Origin: Gonocerus acuteangulatus | Lineage: Eukaryota; Arthropoda; Insecta; Hemiptera; Coreidae | Assembly: GCA_946811695.1 (NCBI GenBank) | Contig: OX328131.1 | Span: 12,805,141-12,869,140, forward strand | Length of the DNA stretch: 64,000 bases | Direction of reading: 5' to 3' | Part shown: piece by piece, positions 51,601-56,108 of the stretch | Layout of the letters: each line of letters begins with the position of its first letter | Position numbering within the stretch: the stretch's first letter is position 1 | The notes under the pieces: model-generated | Told to the model about the DNA's origin: nothing | The model's database searches: none | What the model saw: the letters and a program-made list of their open reading frames with translations, nothing else | Position numbers and translations under genes: made by a program

Positions 51601-54286
51601 AATTCCGTTGAATTAAACTTCTTTAATTAAGGTACAATTCCTCCCTCTTTACACAATTTATAAAAGAAAATGAGTCAATATTTTTCAATTCTGTATTTCG
51701 TACATGTATGTGTAAGTTGTAAAAAAATTTCTTTTCAATTTTTTAAAGAATGTTTGCCAAATTGTATAAGTTTTTTAAGGCCTTCAATATTCTACCAATC
51801 AACTTAAAATGTTTAGTGTTGCTATCTAATCTAATTTTCATGTGAAGTACGTTGTTGGGCTTTTAACAAATCTTGATTTTTTTAAAAATTGACGTTGAGC
51901 ACCATAAAAAAAAAACTTTCTGTTCTGCTTATTGGTTTTATTCAAGGATTACCATATGAGACTGAATATAATATGCAAGTCTCTTTCAGTACCATATTGA
52001 AATTATGACTATTAAATTGTATGACAACATAACATTAGATCCTTTATTATTGTGTTCACATTTTATATAATGTACTTTTGATTGTTTAGGATGGGAGTAG
52101 TAAAAGTAAATCAAGTGGATCTTGCTTTAGTTTTAGCAAAAAGGTTTGATTATGAAAATTATACGAACTGGTTTTCTATTAAGGATGGATGCTTTGGCAT
52201 TACTGAGCACAATATTAATGAGATTTGATTAAAAGAAACTAATTATTGCATCTGGATACTTTATTACGTTTAATTTTTTGCATTGTCTTTGTCAGGATGA
52301 AAAGTGTGTTTTGCTTAATTTTAAATCAAACTTATTGCATTTTTTTTTAACACTTCAATAAAAATAAAAAATGTGTAAGTAAAAAGAAGTGAAGAAACTA
52401 AATCGGAAAACATTTTTGTGGATTACTCATTATATTTGTCGTGTTTCTTAAAAGGTAAACAAGAATTGCTTTTGTTAAATTGAGAACAATTGTTTATATC
52501 AGGTCATCCTATAATTAATGCCGGTTCTTAATGTTCTGCCTTTTTATGTTCCCTCCTTTTCAATTTTTACCAAGATTGATTTTTTTTTTAACCAACTCTC
52601 GTAATGTTCGTTTTATTATTAGGTTCAATGATTGCACTTTTTGTGCTCTCATTCATTAATGTAAATTTTGTACCGAATTTTCAATAAGGTGTCACATGAG
52701 GAGAGATGTATCAGGTCAGCCAATCAGTAATGTCGGTGGACTGTAGAATGTGTTGTTCCAAGATTTTCTACTATCTCTTCGACTGTTACAACAGGGTGTT
52801 CTTCTACAGTAGCCTGGAGGAGTTGGTATTCAAGCTCTGTTGGTCGGTCTGTACGAGGCTCGTCTTCAAACTTGCCGTTTCCCACTCGGAATCGTTCAAA
52901 CCACCGCTACACTTGTCTCTCACTAATGACCTTTTCGCCATATATTTCTGCAAGTTTTCGATAAGTTGAAGCAGAATTTTCTTCTTTATCGAATTCCAAA
53001 AGTATAACATGTCATAAGTGGTGTCTCTTGGCTATCGATTTCAAATGAAATATCAGCATAGAATAAATTAGTTTCACCAACCAAAACATGATAAATAGAA
53101 GTGTTTTTAATGCTATAATAAACAAAAATAAATTGAAAAGGAGAGAACGTAAACAAACAGAATATTAAAAAGCTACATTACTTTTGGGATGACCAGATAT
53201 ATGAAGAGTCATCCATAACTGAGGGTACAAGATAGTAGTTATACTGAAAGTAAGTACAAGATAGTAGTTATCACATGTACCCGAGGGATTACCAATGATT
53301 TCAATACTTTGTTCAATATACATTTTACTATCGGATCCCTAGACATTTAGTTTTTTTGGAATTTTTGAGATCTCATGATTTTTTTTTTTTTTTTTCAAAT
53401 CTAGAATGGTTATTTGTGGTGAAATGGTTTCCTTTGCACCAATTTATCTTAACTGTATTTTAAATGGAATCCATTGATGAATTTTATTTTTTTGAGATTC
53501 TTTGTTTTTATACTGGAAATAAGGAGGATATGAATGATCCTACCCAGTACGTTTCAGCTAATTTATAATATTACATAATATATATTTAATTAATAGCATG
53601 GTTAATGTTACTTTTAACTTAAATGCTTTTTATCATAAGTTGCTGATAACTGTTTTATTTACAGAGTTTATAATGAATTTTCCTGAAATGGTATGATTTA
53701 CTTAACTCTTTTAATTTTTTTTTTAAATAACTGGGACATTTCTAGAATTTTCCCACTGTTGGTGAGATCATTCAAACAGAAGATTGATTACATTTAATCA
53801 ATTTCAATGACTTAAAGGGTTATACTACCTTGTGCGATCAAAATCCAAGTAATTGTCTTGAATTTATAGAAAAAAAATAAAGGCCAATTCATGCAAGACC
53901 GTGTCGGGCTTGTTTTTCTTAGCCGAAACCCAAGTATTTCTTGAAAATATTTTATATAAATATATATTATACATTGCCGAGCTGGGTTACATCTGTTTAC
54001 AGGTCAGATTTAGGTTGTAGTGTACAGTTTGTGTGGTCAAAACTCTAGTATTGAACATCATTGATTTTGATAACGAGTGTCCGAACCATTTAGCGACATT
54101 TGAGCGTTTTCATGAATTCATGTCGAGTTGCTTCTTATCTAATTCTATATTTTTTTTAAGGGTTCTCCGACGAAGGACCTGTCAACCGAAGACTCTCCAA
54201 AGAAGGACAAGAAAAAGAAGAAAGGACTGCGAACTCCGTCGTTCCTCAAGAAGAAAAACAAGAAGAAAGCAGTGGAATCTTCGTGA
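19764..54286 (+). CDS. hts: Adducin (Hu-li tai shao), whole gene, 21 coding exons
   Basis: Adducin is a membrane-skeleton protein that caps and bundles actin and recruits spectrin at the cell cortex. Exons chained by GT/AG sites and phase: 19764-19859, 22022-22205, 22361-22512, 25672-25902, 27134-27277, 27984-28082, 28166-28324, 28518-28654, 29763-29883, optional 32470-32496, 36466-36579, 38096-38188, 39937-40132, 41075-41161, 43202-43276, optional 43671-43730 and 45614-45664, then either terminal 45804-47203 or 51268-51335, optional 52090-52143 and terminal 54161-54286. Without options the product is 693 residues, a normal adducin length. Residues 1-93 are an acidic N-terminus with a charged helix, about 105-300 an aldolase-class-II fold, about 356-480 the neck, 510-650 the variable tail, and 653-693 the MARCKS-related domain. 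The head keeps HV in CVVHVRNPP and NHG in LLLTNHGAV, but the second histidine of the aldolase HxH ligand pair is Arg, consistent with a non-catalytic fold. Diagnostic strings are DMREMERRKRVE, FEALMRMLDN and GLRTPSFLKKK. Isoform use is inferred. Confidence 0.95.
20128..20175 (+). other. Possible alternative short terminal exon after exon 1
   Basis: An acceptor TTCTTCTACAG ends at 20127. Following exon 1 in phase 0, the next codons read SRNGHPVTEKTDVKK and then TAG. This would make a 47-residue product ending before the adducin head. The acceptor is good and the hydrophilic composition resembles exon 1, but the product matches no family I know, so chance is a real alternative. Confidence 0.2.
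20176..21295. other. hts intron 1: duplicated 52-bp segment, otherwise unassigned
   Basis: ATACCTAATCCCAAATAACC with its GCCGACT flank occurs twice in tandem at about 20797-20900. ATTGCCACTAATATA is duplicated at 20942-20981. A 69-codon open stretch at 20362-20571 is Thr-rich and unrecognised. Confidence 0.5.
21296..21773. mobile_element. Non-autonomous hAT-like element (MITE), 478 bp
   Basis: It begins CAGTGTTGGGCA and ends TGCCCAACACTG, the terminal style of hAT elements. It is flanked by 8-base direct repeats TTTCATTT (21288-21295) and TTACATTT (21774-21781) with one mismatch, as hAT requires. The interior is simple GAATRATGAATAA-type sequence arranged as inverted halves, with no coding capacity. 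It lies in hts intron 1. Confidence 0.8.
22022..22205 (+). CDS. hts: hts exon 2 (residues 33-93)
   Basis: It opens with the adducin signature DMREMERRKRVEMIMSSRLF and continues through FREELERIIESQMK to LLQQIQDMVGG. The acceptor follows an uninterrupted run of about 29 T, an extreme polypyrimidine tract. The exon ends in phase 1 at GTAATT. The Drosophila counterpart aligns by eye almost throughout. Confidence 0.95.
22361..22512 (+). CDS. hts: hts exon 3: start of the aldolase-like head (residues 94-144)
   Basis: After ATATTTTCAG it reads GSNCVLPINDIRGVEAMGYA and then [22 protein letters not shown]. These strings are near-universal at the start of the adducin class-II-aldolase fold. It begins in phase 1, ends in phase 0 at GTAAGG, and encodes ...SHGIHNLVT at its end. 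Confidence 0.95.
22513..23030. other. hts intron 3, proximal part: nothing recognised
   Basis: AT-rich intronic sequence without repeats that I could match within the window. Confidence 0.5.
23031..23332 (+). repeat. tRNA-headed SINE (family B)
   Basis: Head GTTAGCTCAGTGATAGAGCA with a B-box-like GAGTTCAAAACC, then the body with TCAGGCGGCCGGAGCATAGT, CACACTATCTGCCTAGTGTG and AGAATCAGATACC, ending in a T-rich tail. Sense to hts, in intron 3. Confidence 0.85.
23333..23970. other. hts intron 3: nothing recognised
   Basis: Includes a short tandem CTTAAAACAGTCCGTTA pair at about 23444-23482, otherwise AT-rich intron. Confidence 0.5.
23971..24303 (-). mobile_element. Inverted hammerhead-like element in hts intron 3
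   Basis: Outer arms AGACAAGGTATAGTTGGGAT and its complement near 24257, with CAGACTTTCAGGAAGAAATC repeated inverted. The minus strand near 24050-24085 reads CTGAAGA, GGCTGC/GCAGCC, GAAATGTCC. The plus-strand arm keeps GCAGCCGAAACGTCC but has lost CTGAAGA. Confidence 0.65.
24304..25671. other. hts intron 3, distal part: one MITE-arm fragment
   Basis: 25120-25205 (AATTCAGCATGCACAAAATTCTGAG...CCACCATTTAC) is one arm of the MITE family at 40200-40790 and 50490-50830. The rest is AT-rich and unassigned. Confidence 0.5.
25672..25902 (+). CDS. hts: hts exon 4: head core (residues 145-221)
   Basis: This phase-0 exon of 77 codons encodes ENEEFIVNPHGLMYHEMTAS, then VDMQGNVVEQGTTNFGVN, and ends HAARPDIKCVVHVRNPPVLA. 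The His of CVVHV sits where class II aldolases have HxH, and the second His is replaced by Arg. Splice sites are TTTTAG and GTAAGT. Confidence 0.95.
25903..27133. other. hts intron 4: poly(T) tract, otherwise unassigned
   Basis: 26363-26402 is a T run. TATTCTCGG and nearby GC-richer text at 26800-26880 stand out in composition but match nothing I know. Confidence 0.5.
27134..27277 (+). CDS. hts: hts exon 5: head (residues 222-269)
   Basis: It encodes ISSLKCGLLPISAESAVVGE followed by VSVHQYLG and an EPEEREKIARSLGPVNK helix, matching the adducin segment LLP...LGE...Y.G...EE...I...LGP. It is phase 0 at both ends, with acceptor TTATCAG and donor GTAAGT. Confidence 0.95.
27278..27983. other. hts intron 5 with a (TG)n microsatellite
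   Basis: 27600-27635 is a pure TG dinucleotide run. Nothing else was recognised. Confidence 0.6.
27984..28082 (+). CDS. hts: hts exon 6: head (residues 270-302)
   Basis: It encodes ILLLTNHGAVCCGETIEEAF and then FNVYNTVLACETQ. The NHG...GET.EEAF motif is the C-terminal metal-site motif of the class II aldolase fold, and the His is kept here. Phase 0 at both ends, with acceptor GTTTTAG and donor GTAATC. Confidence 0.95.
28166..28324 (+). CDS. hts: hts exon 7: end of head (residues 303-355)
   Basis: It encodes VKLMPLGIDNLITLPDEARK, then ALYDSARRAPPNDKKWRVGG and LEFEALMRMLDNA. The longer alanine-rich insert I recall between these blocks in Drosophila is missing here. Phase 0 at both ends, with donor GTTAGT. 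Confidence 0.95.
28518..28654 (+). CDS. hts: hts exon 8: neck (residues 356-401)
   Basis: It encodes GFRTGYIYRSPLVKNEPPKP, then RNDVEVPPAVSSLGYLLEEE and EMYRL. The donor was chosen at GTTGGT (28655) because only that junction continues in frame as GNWKKGG into exon 9. The GTATTT four bases later would shift the frame. Confidence 0.92.
28655..29452. other. hts intron 8, proximal part: nothing recognised
   Basis: AT-rich intron. A mirrored pair around 28990-29300 (GATATCGTCGGTGCAAAAGC...GTATCGACGATATGAC) suggests a weak inverted repeat. Confidence 0.4.
29453..29670 (+). repeat. tRNA-headed SINE (family C)
   Basis: The head GGTAGCCGAGAGGGTTAAGG has a clear B box GGGTTCGATTCCC like a Leu/Ser-type tRNA. 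The body contains AAGAAAAGGCATAACCCCTA, CCTGGCTAGAAAAGGGTGGT and GTGGACGTTAAAATTTAAAT. Related copies lie at 37741, 44697 and 50846. Confidence 0.85.
29763..29883 (+). CDS. hts: hts exon 9: neck (residues 401-441)
   Basis: It encodes NWKKGGVNRNDRSRWLNSPN, then VYQKVEILETGTTDPKKITK, nearly identical to the Drosophila neck. It starts in phase 2 and ends in phase 0 at a weak donor GTAGAG. Reading through that donor gives VEVLTFNS and a stop at 29908-29910, so retention of the intron would make a short head-plus-neck form. This is a possibility only. Confidence 0.93.
29884..30259. other. hts intron 9, proximal part
   Basis: AT-rich. Its last 12 bases (30248-30259) are the left target-site duplication of the next element. 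Confidence 0.5.
30260..30812. mobile_element. Hammerhead-like inverted element with 12-bp target duplication
   Basis: The duplication AAAACATTTTAG lies at 30248-30259 and 30813-30824. The two arms are inverted copies of each other with opposed cores (minus strand 30336-30365, plus strand CTGACGA 30668-30674 and GAAA 30694-30697). The right arm extends about 40 bases further (CGACGGCTAACTATCTAATC), so the left copy is truncated. Inverted, partly truncated terminal copies and a variable-length duplication are typical of Penelope-like insertions. Confidence 0.75.
30825..32469. other. hts intron 9, middle: nothing recognised
   Basis: About 1.6 kb of AT-rich intron with short T and GT runs. Confidence 0.5.
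32470..32496 (+). CDS. hts: hts exon 10: 27-nt microexon, probable cassette
   Basis: A nine-codon segment WVDANNAEE lies between TCACTGTTTTAG and GTAATT, in phase 0 on both sides. It starts with the same WV as the next constitutive exon (WVADGSPAHT), so inclusion gives ...KITK-WVDANNAEE-WVADGS. The good acceptor, neutral phase and echoed WV make it a likely alternatively used microexon at the neck-tail junction. Confidence 0.65.
32497..32924. other. hts intron 10, proximal part: nothing recognised
   Basis: AT-rich sequence downstream of the microexon. I could not identify obvious splicing-enhancer motifs with confidence. Confidence 0.45.
32925..33350 (+). repeat. Diverged tandem duplication, about 210-bp unit
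   Basis: Both units contain CCTGCTC, TTATGGTTT.TGAATTTCTG, GGGGCACA, AATTTTCCAAAAT.TATGTA and GCCGAGGCC.ATTAG in the same order. Substitutions and small indels show the duplication is not recent. Confidence 0.7.
33351..34458. other. hts intron 10: nothing recognised
   Basis: AT-rich intron. A 63-codon open stretch at 33534-33725 has no family match or splice support. Confidence 0.5.
34459..35124. mobile_element. PIF/Harbinger-like MITE, 666 bp
   Basis: The ends GGCTACGTTCATGGTGA and TCACCATGAACGTAGCC are perfect inverted repeats flanked by TAA on both sides (34456-34458, 35125-35127), the TWA-type duplication of PIF/Harbinger. The pairing continues inward (GATGCTATCTTAGCT against AGCTAAGATAGCATC). 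A second inverted pair lies inside (CCTCGCGAT.. / GCGGTCACTGCGAGG). No transposase frame. Confidence 0.75.
35289..35545 (+). repeat. tRNA-headed SINE (family B), diverged copy
   Basis: GGGCGAGGTAGCTCAG head with the B box damaged, then GACCTACAAAGGAGAAAATC, AGGCAGCCGGAGCATAGTAC and CTCTCTAGTGTGCCGTC. Sense, in hts intron 10. Confidence 0.8.
35546..36465. other. hts intron 10, distal part: nothing recognised
   Basis: AT-rich intron with a short C run at 35998-36006. Confidence 0.5.
36466..36579 (+). CDS. hts: hts exon 11 (residues 442-479)
   Basis: It encodes WVADGSPAHTSTPVKIDAAL, then QFVPKNTNPKEFKKLQQQ, matching WVAEGSP.HSTPV...LQFVP..TNP.EFK in Drosophila Hts. The acceptor GTCTGTAG was preferred over the later GGTAG because it restores WVA and keeps phase 0. 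Donor is GTTAGT. Confidence 0.93.
36580..37740. other. hts intron 11: small inverted repeat
   Basis: CCAGCTTAGGGGTCTCCAAA at 37236 is mirrored at 37321-37345 (TTTGAAGACCCCAAAGCTGG) around A/T-rich text, about 110 bases overall. Nothing else was assigned. Confidence 0.5.
37741..37850 (+). repeat. SINE (family C), 3' half
   Basis: AAGAAAAGGCATCACCCCTA, CCTGGCTAGAAAAGGGTGGT and ATGGACGTTAAAATTTAAAT match the body and tail of the copy at 29453. The tRNA head is missing. Confidence 0.75.
38096..38188 (+). CDS. hts: hts exon 12 (residues 480-510)
   Basis: It encodes IKENRRADKITSGPQSHILE and then GVTWEEAKKLQ, the conserved adducin block that joins neck and tail (IK.NRRADKI.AGPQSHILEGV in flies). 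Phase 0 at both ends, with acceptor TTTCAACAG and donor GTAAGT. Confidence 0.95.
38189..38746. other. hts intron 12, proximal part: nothing recognised
   Basis: AT-rich intron. Confidence 0.5.
38747..39405 (+). repeat. Dispersed repeat, second copy at 56373-56972
   Basis: Shared in order: AGTCATGAATTTTGAA.CCAT, GTAATTGTCGYYGTTTTC, TTTAATTTAYTAAATTATGT and AAATTGGCTTTCACAAAAGT. About 600 bases, no open frame; sense with respect to the copy downstream of the gene. Confidence 0.8.
39568..39755 (+). repeat. Tandem duplication, about 90-bp unit, two copies
   Basis: AGTCAACGGTATGTGGG, CCGTCTTTCCTC and TTGTACACTAGTC recur in order at about 39568-39660 and 39655-39750. It is GC-richer than its surroundings. 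Confidence 0.7.
39937..40132 (+). CDS. hts: hts exon 13 (residues 511-575)
   Basis: It encodes DANISMTGDQVILVGAASKG, then IIQRGFQHNATVYKSPYAKN, PFDCVSEQELEEYKTVV and TRKQKGEY. The strings GAASKGIIQRG.QHNATVYK and AKNPFD are adducin-specific. Starts in phase 0 and ends in phase 1 at GTGAGT. Confidence 0.95.
40200..40790. mobile_element. MITE with long inverted arms in hts intron 13
   Basis: CCGCATGCGCCAAATTTTGA near 40228 is mirrored by TCAGAATTTCATGCATGCGG near 40718, and AAAACTGATTATG.CTC.TTTA near 40318 by its complement near 40620. A further copy lies at 50490-50826. No coding capacity. Confidence 0.75.
41075..41161 (+). CDS. hts: hts exon 14: tail (residues 576-604)
   Basis: It continues GEY with YGDDTEQSESEALSSSAALI and KSEQEDVVT, an acidic Ser/Glu-rich tail segment comparable to GEYTDTDFSESE in the fly protein. 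Acceptor ATCTTACAG, donor GTAAAG, phase 1 out. Confidence 0.88.
41162..41406. other. hts intron 14, proximal part
   Basis: AT-rich, with no feature recognised. Confidence 0.5.
41407..41765 (+). repeat. tRNA-headed SINE (family B), best-preserved copy
   Basis: Head GAGGTTAGCTCAGTGGTAGA...GAGTTCAAATCCCG keeps both A and B boxes. The body has CCTTCCCTAGGCCAACCCAG, GGTGGCCGGAGCATAGTACT and CTCCCTAGTGTGCC and ends in a T-rich tail. It carries a 30-base insert (GGTGCTAATGACTCGAGCAG) absent from other copies. Confidence 0.85.
41778..42486. mobile_element. Hammerhead-like inverted element with 12-bp target duplication
   Basis: The duplication CAAATGTCAAAT lies at 41766-41777 and 42487-42498. The arms are nearly perfect inverted copies with a central axis near 42100. 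Cores: minus strand 41857-41886, plus strand CTGACGA 42344-42350 with GAAACGTCC (GAAA 42370-42373). Only the right arm carries the terminal CGACGGCTAACTATCTAATC. Confidence 0.8.
42499..43201. other. hts intron 14, distal part: nothing recognised
   Basis: AT-rich intron with a short palindromic AT-rich stretch at 43030-43110 (ATGTAATTACAATAT and its mirror). Confidence 0.5.
43202..43276 (+). CDS. hts: hts exon 15: tail (residues 605-629)
   Basis: It encodes EEPRVLRIETKTAPAPSQAE followed by VVLSD. The end matches the QAEVVLSD landmark of insect adducins, after which the known isoforms diverge. Phase 1 at both ends, with acceptor TTATCTTTAG and donor GTAAGA. Confidence 0.9.
43671..43730 (+). 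CDS. hts: hts exon 16: phase-1 cassette exon
   Basis: A 60-base segment in phase 1 on both sides encodes DDFPDPHVERAKSQRYPTVK. It lies between a CTATTATTAG acceptor and a strong GTAAGA donor. Skipping keeps the frame, so it is probably an optional tail segment. No motif was recognised. Confidence 0.68.
43731..44696. other. hts intron 16: fragment of a hammerhead-like element
   Basis: 43970-44065 (GAGATGAAGATAGTTAGCC...GTTGGAGTACGGCAAAGGAG) resembles the terminal segment of the dispersed family but has no core. The rest is AT-rich. Confidence 0.4.
44697..45290 (+). repeat. SINE (family C) split by a later insertion
   Basis: The head and body run from CGTAAGCACTTAACACC through GGTTTCGATTCCC and CCTGGCTAGAAAAGGGTGGT to 44826. 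They resume at 45222 with TATAGATAACCTGTTCTAAA and GTGAACGTTAAAATTTAAAC. The gap is the element at 44827-45221. Confidence 0.85.
44827..45221. mobile_element. Hammerhead-like inverted element nested in a SINE, 13-bp duplication
   Basis: TATAGATAACCTG is duplicated at 44814-44826 and 45222-45234, proving a secondary insertion of 395 bp. The arms are inverted copies around an axis near 45006. Minus-strand core at 44905-44935. Plus-strand core CTGAAGA 45082-45088, with GAAACGTCC (GAAA 45109-45112). The left arm starts inside the family's terminal sequence; the right arm runs to GCGGCTAACTATCTCCATCT. Confidence 0.82.
45291..45613. other. hts intron 16, distal part
   Basis: A-rich. CATCTTCAGCACTAAAAATG at 45425 resembles a fragment of the same element family. 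No other feature. Confidence 0.4.
45614..45664 (+). CDS. hts: hts exon 17: phase-1 cassette exon
   Basis: A 51-base segment in phase 1 on both sides encodes VTDVNNKRSSSADRAMK, with acceptor GATGCAG and donor GTGAAA. The donor is modest. It may be optional, or used only upstream of the long terminal exon about 140 bases downstream. RRS/KRSSS is a plausible basophilic-kinase site (inference). Confidence 0.6.
45804..47203 (+). CDS. hts: hts exon 18: alternative long terminal exon (about 466 residues)
   Basis: Acceptor TTGCACTTCAG ends at 45803. In the phase left by exons 15, 16 or 17 the frame stays open for 1400 bases to TAA at 47201. It begins DVGVGEVVMCRLVDAEILTK and is rich in Ser, Asp, Glu and Leu, with acidic clusters such as CTSIEDFEEFDEAVD and two similar C-terminal blocks, SGYEGDAEKTLYES and SGYEADNDEMLTSF. 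I recognise no domain, transmembrane segment or MARCKS-like patch. Using it ends the protein here and removes exons 19-21, giving about 1132 residues. Its position matches the ring-canal C-terminus of Drosophila hts (established for flies), but I cannot show homology by eye. An AATAAA overlaps the stop codon. Confidence 0.85.
47204..47403. other. Region after the alternative terminal exon
   Basis: An AATAAA at 47202-47207 overlaps the stop, and no other consensus signal is obvious before the element at 47404. The 3' end of the long-tail transcript is therefore unresolved. Confidence 0.4.
47404..48272. mobile_element. 869-bp terminal-inverted-repeat element with an inner hairpin
   Basis: CTTACGTATTAGCTACACCA at the left end is mirrored at the right end, and AGATCTGGATCATCAGC continues the arms inward (about 60 bases, indels). 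Inside, TTGACTAGAGTTTTGATATA at about 47539 pairs with 47628-47655, making a second hairpin with GAGCGAGC sequences. I could not read a target duplication and no transposase is present. Confidence 0.7.
48273..50489. other. hts intron before exon 19: low-complexity, TTCTGCAG repeats
   Basis: TTTCTGCAG-type words recur at about 49220-49250 and 49705-49850. 50126-50151 is an A run. 50256-50400 has a diverged hammerhead-family border (GTTGGGATTCAGTCGTGAGA). No gene was recognised in these 2.2 kb. Confidence 0.45.
50490..50826. mobile_element. MITE copy related to 40200-40790
   Basis: GCTTTGGCTAAGTATTGATA, GCCTTCCCTAGTCCTAAAC and CATAATCAGTTTTTATTGAG are shared in order with 40550-40655. The inverted outer arms are more diverged than in the other copy. 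Confidence 0.65.
50846..50941 (+). repeat. SINE (family C), short diverged copy
   Basis: A B-box-like GGATTCGATTTCC followed by CACTAGGGGGTG and GGTGTTAAAATAAAAATAAA. The central body is deleted. Confidence 0.5.
51268..51335 (+). CDS. hts: hts exon 19: tail before the MARCKS domain
   Basis: Following exon 15, 16 or 17 in phase 1, it encodes GENTYNGDHSDAHQSTFSHS and SKE, and ends in phase 0 at GTGAGT. The STFSHSSKE block is conserved in insect adducins immediately before the MARCKS-related exon. Confidence 0.9.
51336..52089. other. hts intron 19: nothing recognised
   Basis: AT-rich intron. Confidence 0.5.
52090..52143 (+). CDS. hts: hts exon 20: Ser/Lys-rich cassette exon
   Basis: A 54-base phase-0 segment encodes DGSSKSKSSGSCFSFSKK between GATTGTTTAG and a weak GTTTGA donor. 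Skipping keeps the frame between STFSHSSKE and GSPTKDLST. Composition (basic, Ser-rich, paired Phe) resembles MARCKS effector sequences, so it could extend the basic tail. Confidence 0.55.
52497..53199 (-). mobile_element. Deleted mariner-type element in the last hts intron
   Basis: The ends TATCAGGTCATCC and (complement) TATCTGGTCATCC are 13-base inverted repeats flanked by TA on both sides. The 703-bp element keeps only the DNA-binding half of a transposase on the minus strand. Confidence 0.75.
52714..53020 (-). pseudogene. mariner transposase N-terminal fragment
   Basis: The minus strand reads STYRKLAEIYGEKVISERQV, an in-frame stop, then RWFERFRVGNGKFEDEPRTD and VTVEEIVENLGTTHSTVHRH. This is the paired helix-turn-helix region of mariner transposases (QVCRWF consensus in intact relatives). 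The stop and the missing DDE domain make it inactive. Confidence 0.85.
53200..54160. other. Last hts intron, distal part
   Basis: AT-rich. An AG-bounded segment at 53671 would stop after two codons in the required phase and is not annotated as an exon. Confidence 0.5.
54161..54286 (+). CDS. hts: hts exon 21: MARCKS-related C-terminal exon, stop codon
   Basis: After TTTTTTTAAG it encodes GSPTKDLSTEDSPKKDKKKK, then KGLRTPSFLKKKNKKKAVES and S before TGA at 54284. The lysine-rich block around RTPSFLKK is the MARCKS-related domain, which in adducins binds calmodulin and phospholipid, is needed for actin capping, and is phosphorylated on the Ser of TPSF. The domain is complete. Confidence 0.95.
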   Translation, partial: GSPTKDLSTEDSPKKDKKKKKGLRTPSFLKKKNKKKAVESS

Positions 54287-54745
54287 GACGCTTGAATGCC
54301 TGCTCTACCTACAACCACTGCCCCCCTCCCCTTCGCTCCATCCTATTCCTAGGTGCTGCTTTAATCCCCCCCCCCCCCCAAACACTGCATCCCATTTGCG
54401 CCCAATTCCTTCTTAATAGCATTTTATCAATTATTTACATTTTTTTAATTGCTTATCAATGTACAGGCTATATAGGAAAAAAAAAATTAAAATTAAGAAA
54501 AAAATGAGAGATAATATATAAATATATATAATTATATAAATATATATAAATATTTAACTTTATTGTGCAAAACAAATTATAAGATCCCAGTTCCCTGCCT
54601 GGAAGGCAGTTCGTACTTTTATTATTAATTATTATTGTTTGTAGGTCGATTATAGATTTTTCATTGCTCCATTTTATTGAAAATGCTTTTCTAATATTTT
54701 TATTCATTTGTTTTATTAAATAAAGCCAGGTTATTAATTGACTGG
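54287..54745 (+). other. hts: hts 3' untranslated region (long form)
   Basis: The region after the stop is AT-rich with a run of C at 54367-54378. It reaches an AATAAA at 54719-54724, the first consensus signal downstream of the stop. The cleavage site about 10-30 bases later is inferred. Confidence 0.55.
54719..54724 (+). terminator. Candidate poly(A) signal AATAAA of hts
   Basis: This is a canonical AATAAA 433 bases after the MARCKS-exon stop codon, on the sense strand, in an otherwise unremarkable AT-rich stretch. In this base composition the hexamer can arise by chance. Confidence 0.5.
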
Positions 54746-55430
54746 TCTCCGGAAACTTTAGTGATTCCATATGAAATGGTTAGGAATTATTTATAAGTTT
54801 TTACCGCCATTTTCTAGTTAAAACAAAAAATATGTGTAGGCACAAGAAATTTATTAGCAAGTAGCCAGCTTTAAAAGAAGCAATATCGGCCAGATTATCT
54901 CAAATAAATGTTATTAAATCTTGAGTATGTTTTTATTATTTATAACAGCCTCAAGAAAAAATAATTACCATGAAATGTTTTATGTAAAAAGAATTATTAT
55001 TGCTGTTAATTTTTGTATAAAAAAAGTATATATAAAAAAAATAAAAAATGAAATAAATCCCGAATCCAGCATATAAGACTCAAGCTCTCTGTGTTTTATC
55101 ATTGTTGTCTTCTCACAATTGTTCTGGAAGATTTTAATTTTGCTTTTTTTAATTACGCTATGTTTGAAATTTACGTGACACCACAAAATTGTGTATTTAT
55201 TTTATAAAAACACTTTTTATTGTACTATTACACAAACTGTTAAATACATTTATTTTGATTGCTGATGTTTGTTACATTTTGTTTGCTTATTTTTGTATTA
55301 CCCTTACTTTTCCCAGACCATAAATATACTCACAGATGAAAAAATGTCCGACTCGCAGTTACTATGTCATCTTAGCGCGTTTCTGTAATTCTTATACGTA
55401 GTGCCATCCGGAAAGCTTGGAATATATCTA
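54746..55430. other. Downstream of hts: nothing recognised
   Basis: AT-rich intergenic sequence. Confidence 0.5.
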
Positions 55431-56104
55431 TAGTTAATAATTTGTTAACTGTTGTGGCTGTGTAATACTCGTAGGGCTAGATGGTACGGTGGTGCGGGAT
55501 AGCTTAGCGCCTGGAGTGACCTGTGTGTTCAATACTTTCGTCACACGATGTTTCGTCGGAAGATAATTCTTTTGTACTTTACATTCCACTTGTTTCTCCA
55601 ACAGAAGCATTTTGGGATACATTATCAGAACCCTCACCATCATCCAAAGAAAACTCCGCTTCACTTTCGCTCAAACCCGTCAAAATTTCTAACAACTTTT
55701 AACAATTTTCTTAGAAATATTTACACACAAAATTTTTCACTTGCACCAAATATACTGCAGAAATATGCAGAGTAAATTCCAGGTAAAGAGAAACAACTGT
55801 TTTCGGTAGTAAAAAAAGGGAGGTAGCAGGTATATGTGGGTAGGTTGAGTAGTTAGAAGCTAAAGTGACAAAAGTGAAATCCTATGCCCCTATCAGCTTT
55901 AAAGGATACTGCAGCTTCTATAAACAGCCTACAGATGGCAATAGTAGAAGGACTGATATAATAGCTCGTAGCAGCCAAGTACAAAAGAAGCCGGACTGAT
56001 ATATCAGTCCGTAGCACCTGGGTCACTGCTCCCGCAGGACTGATATATCAGTCCGGGGCACAGCTTCCTCCGGACTGATATATCAGTCCATAGCAGCTTA
56101 AGGG
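55431..56104 (-). mobile_element. Possible piggyBac-like element end
   Basis: Read on the minus strand the sequence starts CCCTTAAGCTGCTATGGACT directly next to TTAA (56105-56108), the target of piggyBac elements. Three palindromes GGACTGATATATCAGTCC (55993-56010, 56037-56054, 56072-56089) lie just inside. Further in, the minus strand has an acidic LSESEAEFSLDDGEGSDN stretch like the N-terminus of piggyBac transposases, soon stopped. No matching left end or DDD domain was seen, so this is a truncated remnant at best. Confidence 0.4.
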
Positions 56105-56108
56105 TTAA

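Noticed and set aside
53671..53691. Possible extra exon between ACAG and GTATGA in the last hts intron
   Set aside because: In the required phase 0 it stops after two codons, and no known adducin segment is missing here.
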